A DNA stretch of 9,822 nt. Source: Acidimicrobiia bacterium. Its GTDB lineage: Bacteria; Actinomycetota; Acidimicrobiia; Spongiisociales; SHLN01. The notes beneath the pieces were generated by a model, which did not search any database, had not been told where the DNA came from, and worked only from the letters and a program-made list of their open reading frames with translations. The stretch spans positions 1 to 9,822 of the forward strand of contig JAUXJL010000053.1 in the NCBI GenBank assembly GCA_030624805.1. The letters run 5' to 3'. Both the position numbers and the translations under genes were made by a program. Of this stretch, positions 7,648 to 9,822 are shown one piece after another. The stretch's first letter is position 1. Each line of letters starts with the position of its first letter.

Positions 7648-8168
7648 GACGGTCGGAGGTCGGCGGGTACGTCGGCCCACTTGCTGGCGGTGAGGTCGCG
7701 GTCGGAAAGGGAGGGGCTTTCCACCGGCCATTTGATCCCAAGATCCGGGTCGTTCCAGAGCACGCCGAGCTCGTCGGTTCCGTCATAGGCAGCCGTCACC
7801 ATGTAGGCCATGAGCGTCTCCACCGGCGCGTAGAACCCATGGCCAACCCCGATCGGGATGTAAACGGCCGCTGGGCCCGAAAGCTCAAACTGCTCGACAG
7901 CCATCGAAGAGGGAGATGAGGTCCGCAGGTCGATCAGCGTCACCTCGGCTAATCCAGAGGGAATGAACCACAGGTCCTCCTGCGAACGGTGGTAATGCAA
8001 TCCGCGTAATACGCCCGCTTCGGACTTGGACATGTTGTTCTGCATGAATTTGGCGGTGGGGAGCCAGGCCGAGCGAAAGGTCTCCATGAAATAGCCACGA
8101 TTGTCCGAGTGCTGGTCCAGACTTAGGTGTTGGACCCCGTCAATTACTGCCGATGGCCGAATGTCCAC
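7644..8168 (-). CDS. rfbC: dTDP-4-dehydrorhamnose 3,5-epimerase (RmlC)
   Basis: This 174-residue cupin enzyme epimerises C3 and C5 of dTDP-4-keto-6-deoxyglucose. It contains SDNRGYFMETF, the active-site stretch AGVLRGLHYH (R55 and catalytic H58), VTLIDLRTSSPS, IPIGVGHGFYA, and the aromatic VTAAYDG (Y128) with WNDPDLGIKWP near the end. The lysine often found in the QGK segment after GLHY is replaced by QEDLWFI (D65), a form I believe also occurs in other actinobacterial members. I chose the GTG at 8168: it gives the typical N-terminus (V/M)DIRPSAVIDGV and has GGGAG 5 bases upstream. A TTG at 8180 in the same frame would add four residues but has no good ribosome site. First gene of the rfbCBAD operon. 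Its stop overlaps the rfbB start. Confidence 0.93.
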   Translation of the reverse strand: MDIRPSAVIDGVQHLSLDQHSDNRGYFMETFRSAWLPTAKFMQNNMSKSEAGVLRGLHYHRSQEDLWFIPSGLAEVTLIDLRTSSPSSMAVEQFELSGPAAVYIPIGVGHGFYAPVETLMAYMVTAAYDGTDELGVLWNDPDLGIKWPVESPSLSDRDLTASKWADVPADLRPS

Positions 8169-8212
8169 CAGGTCTCCCAAGATATCTTACGCGGTTGTTG
8201 CCACGTGCTGTC

Positions 8213-8241
8213 AGGGTACTTTGGTTTCCCCTATCTCTCAA
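8213..8241 (-). promoter_or_regulatory. Candidate promoter of the rfbCBAD operon
   Basis: On the minus strand TTGAGA (8241-8236; 5 of 6 to TTGACA) is followed by a 17-base spacer and TACCCT (8218-8213). That keeps the key T, A and T of the -10 box, as is common in GC-rich actinobacteria. Transcription would begin near 8206, leaving a leader of about 38 nt with GGGAG before the GTG at 8168. A second candidate, CTGACA (8214-8209) with TAAGAT (8189-8184), has a long 19-base spacer and would give a leader of under 10 nt. Neither was scored statistically. Confidence 0.35.
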
Positions 8242-8318
8242 TCGGTCGGGCCATCTACCCAGTTGAGCACAGCCTTCACTTCTTTTACGCCAATTCCGAG
8301 CTCAGACCAGTGGCTCAG

Positions 8319-8324
8319 TAGTAT
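8319..8324 (+). promoter_or_regulatory. Possible -10 box for a leaderless transcript of the 8333 gene
   Basis: TAGTAT ends 8 bases before the GTG at 8333, so transcription would start at or within a few bases of the start codon. There is no Shine-Dalgarno-like sequence in the gap. A weak -35 (TTCCGA at 8294-8299) stands 19 bases upstream. Leaderless messages are common in actinobacteria, but this is only a positional argument. Confidence 0.25.
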
Positions 8325-8332
8325 TCAGCCTC

Positions 8333-9202
8333 GTGAGCGAGCCGGCCACCACCACGGAATACTCGACGGTCCCGAGTGACTCGACGATCCCGAGTAGTGG
8401 ATACTCGACGATCCCGAGTCTTTCCCGCACCACGATCATCGGTGCCGTAGCCGGTGCGATTGCCGCCGTTGGTGTGCTCATCGTGCTGACACCCCTGCTG
8501 TTGGAGCGAGTTTCCGCCAACAGCTTGAACGACGGGACGGCGCGAGTCGACGCGGTATTCGAGTTCACCGGCCTGGAGGTTGCGCTACCGGAACTCATCA
8601 GCCTCGGCGATATCACGCTGTTCGAAAGCGACTGGAGCCTCACGCCGCTTTTTATGTTCTCATTGCTGACAGCCGTCGGGTTCGGCATCGCCGGCGCTCT
8701 TACTGTCGCCATCACCCGCTGGCTGCCCCGGAGTGTCGATCCTGCTGCCACTTCGGGAGACAAGCCGGGGCAGCTCTATCTGAACGGGATCGGGACGGGA
8801 GTCATAGTCGGCGTCCTGGCAGCACAGTTCGCGGCCACTTGGCTCGGTTCCTCAACCGGGATCAACCTCGAAATTCCGATCTTCGGGTTCCTGGTCACTC
8901 TGGTGGTCGGTGGAGCCACTCTCGGAGCAACCGTGGCAGCGACCACCCACATCATGGTGCGCCCCGACGTCGTTGGAGTAGAGGGGAACACCTGGGAGAG
9001 CCGAAGCGAGTTCTTCGGAGCTCTCCGCCGGGCCATCTCAATCCCGGTGATGGCCCTAACCGCAATAGCCCTGGTTGTCGTCGTATTCGGAGTTTTCTTG
9101 CTGGAATCCGCCGACATCGGAGCCGCCGGACCCATCGTCCTGGCCGGGGTAGTCGCTTCGCTCATTCTGGGCGGTGCGTCGTTCGTCGCCTACAAGAAGT
9201 AG
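8333..9202 (+). CDS. Unrecognised six-helix membrane protein with repetitive N-terminus
   Basis: The protein has 289 residues. I recognise no family. Residues 1-32 are a Ser/Thr/Pro-rich, uncharged tail with three STxPS units (11-15, 17-21, 25-29). Hydrophobic segments follow at about 33-58, 103-132, 148-170, 178-207, 234-258 and 262-287, rich in Gly and Ala. A polar loop (about 59-100) lies between the first two, and an acidic loop with VRPDVVGVEGNTWESRSEFFGALRR lies before the fifth. The end is YKK. No catalytic motif is visible. The GTG at 8333 is the only upstream start that keeps the first helix intact: later GTG codons fall within that helix. No ribosome site precedes it. It is divergent from rfbC, sharing about 164 bases of intergenic DNA, and is followed 68 bases later by another membrane protein gene on the same strand. 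Confidence 0.8.
   Translation: MSEPATTTEYSTVPSDSTIPSSGYSTIPSLSRTTIIGAVAGAIAAVGVLIVLTPLLLERVSANSLNDGTARVDAVFEFTGLEVALPELISLGDITLFESDWSLTPLFMFSLLTAVGFGIAGALTVAITRWLPRSVDPAATSGDKPGQLYLNGIGTGVIVGVLAAQFAATWLGSSTGINLEIPIFGFLVTLVVGGATLGATVAATTHIMVRPDVVGVEGNTWESRSEFFGALRRAISIPVMALTAIALVVVVFGVFLLESADIGAAGPIVLAGVVASLILGGASFVAYKK
8361..8419 (+). repeat. Three near-identical 17-bp repeats inside the start of the 8333 gene
   Basis: ACTCGACGATCCCGAGT occurs at 8379-8395 and 8403-8419, and with one change (G for A in the middle) at 8361-8377. The spacings of 18 and 24 bases are multiples of three, so each copy encodes S-T-I/V-P-S in frame. Each copy has 5-bp inverted ends (ACTCG and CGAGT). Neighbouring copies also create perfect dyads at their junctions: CGAGT-G-ACTCG at 8373-8383 and CGAGTA-5 bases-TACTCG at 8391-8407. 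Confidence 0.85.
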
Positions 9203-9270
9203 AGGGGCGGAGAGTTCAAGACGGTGCCACCCATCATCAGGTTTAGGGCTGATAGGCCGATAGCTCATCG

Positions 9271-9744
9271 GTGGAGCAAGCACGATACCGGGCGGCGGCT
9301 ACCCACCTCGCCTCGAGCAGCGTCGGTCTCGCCGCCACCACCATTGGCATCGGATGGGTGCGAGCCGCCGGTGAGGTCGTGGCGGTCCCGCAAACACTCA
9401 TCGTACTGTCGCTCCTCGTTCTCGCACCGATCGCCGTCAAGAGAAGCTGGCACACTCGTGGCCGGTTCGTCGACCATCACGTCTACGCCGCCTCCGATTT
9501 TCTGACCCAGCTGGCCGTTGCTGCCACGGTGGTGATTGGTGTTCCCGTTCTCATCTCATGGCCCATGTCTTCGGGCACCGAGGTTTGGCGCAGCTTGCTT
9601 GTGCTGCCCTACTTGGGAGCGATCGGTTTGCCGACAGCGTGGACCTTCTTCGCCGGCAAGGCAGCCATCACCGCGGCCCGAGGACTCGAGGAGCCCTATC
9701 CGCGCTGGGCTCCGATCCGGAACTTGCAGAACGCGGCGGCCTAG
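9271..9744 (+). CDS. Unrecognised four-helix membrane protein
   Basis: This 157-residue protein has no family I can name. Hydrophobic segments lie at about 8-30, 36-56, 74-97 and 105-130. The loop between the second and third is basic and polar (KRSWHTRGRFVDHHVY), and the C-terminal tail is short and hydrophilic (ARGLEEPYPRWAPIRNLQNAAA). The GTG at 9271 is the only start available: an in-frame TAG lies at 9253-9255 and no other start codon falls between. No ribosome site is evident. GATAGC at 9259-9264 would fit a -10 box giving a leaderless message. It lies 68 bases after the 8333 gene on the same strand, and both encode membrane proteins of unknown role, so they may act together, but this is conjecture. 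Confidence 0.75.
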   Translation: MEQARYRAAATHLASSSVGLAATTIGIGWVRAAGEVVAVPQTLIVLSLLVLAPIAVKRSWHTRGRFVDHHVYAASDFLTQLAVAATVVIGVPVLISWPMSSGTEVWRSLLVLPYLGAIGLPTAWTFFAGKAAITAARGLEEPYPRWAPIRNLQNAAA

Positions 9745-9822
9745 CCGGCACCCGTTCGGGACGGCTCGGTGAGTAGCGCTGCTCCTCCGCCCACCATCGG
9801 AAGTAGATGGTGATCATGACCC
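9745..9822. other. Right-edge sequence without a confident gene
   Basis: Two weak possibilities exist. On the plus strand GGAAG (9799-9803) precedes a GTG at 9810 by 6 bases, with ATG codons at 9807 (frame MVIMT) and 9816, so a gene could begin here and leave the window. On the minus strand an open frame enters from the edge with codon thirds rich in G and C (ITIYFRWWAEEQRYSPSRPERV) and stops at 9668, overlapping the 9271 gene by 77 bases. Another minus frame stops at 9741. There is too little sequence to choose. Confidence 0.25.

Noticed and set aside
8361..8419. CRISPR array
   Set aside because: The repeats are only 17 bp, with spacers of 1 and 7 bases, lie in frame within a gene, and no cas gene is near.

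Overview
The window reads as a chromosomal segment of a high-GC actinobacterium. Acidimicrobiia or a near relative is my best guess. The hints are a SigA/SigB-type sigma factor, a Thr/Pro-rich extracytoplasmic stalk, GTG starts and plus-strand genes without Shine-Dalgarno sites. The taxonomic call is inference from style, not from a marker gene.

Layout, left to right. (1) 1-1403: a minus-strand pair, a group 2-like sigma-70 factor followed downstream by a CBS-domain gene that runs off the left edge, with a candidate extended -10 promoter. (2) 1565-3583, plus strand: a full-length YyaL/DUF255 (COG1331, SPATA20-like) protein with a thioredoxin-like N-terminus, divergent from the sigma gene. (3) 3591-3688: a compact cluster of palindromes, two of them identical, that looks like a REP-type element. 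(4) 3768-4772, plus strand: an unrecognised single-pass membrane protein with a cytoplasmic zinc ribbon, a Thr/Pro stalk and an extracytoplasmic domain. (5) 4800-8168, minus strand: a complete four-gene dTDP-L-rhamnose operon in the order rfbC-rfbB-rfbA-rfbD, with all three junctions formed by 4-bp ATGA stop/start overlaps. The thymidylyltransferase is the long form with a C-terminal beta-helix. (6) 8333-9744, plus strand: two unrecognised polytopic membrane proteins. The first begins with a short, nearly perfect triplicated 17-bp repeat. (7) 9745-9822: edge sequence with no confident gene.

How the genes work together: the rfb operon should convert glucose-1-phosphate and dTTP to dTDP-L-rhamnose for a surface glycan, but no glycosyltransferase or polymer-export gene is visible here. 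The other blocks have no evident functional link to it.

I found no mobile element, CRISPR array, tRNA, rRNA or defence system, and no convincing new multi-gene system. The most unusual items are the palindrome cluster near 3600, the triplicated repeat near 8361-8419 and the zinc-ribbon membrane protein. No stretch longer than about 250 bases lacks a gene.
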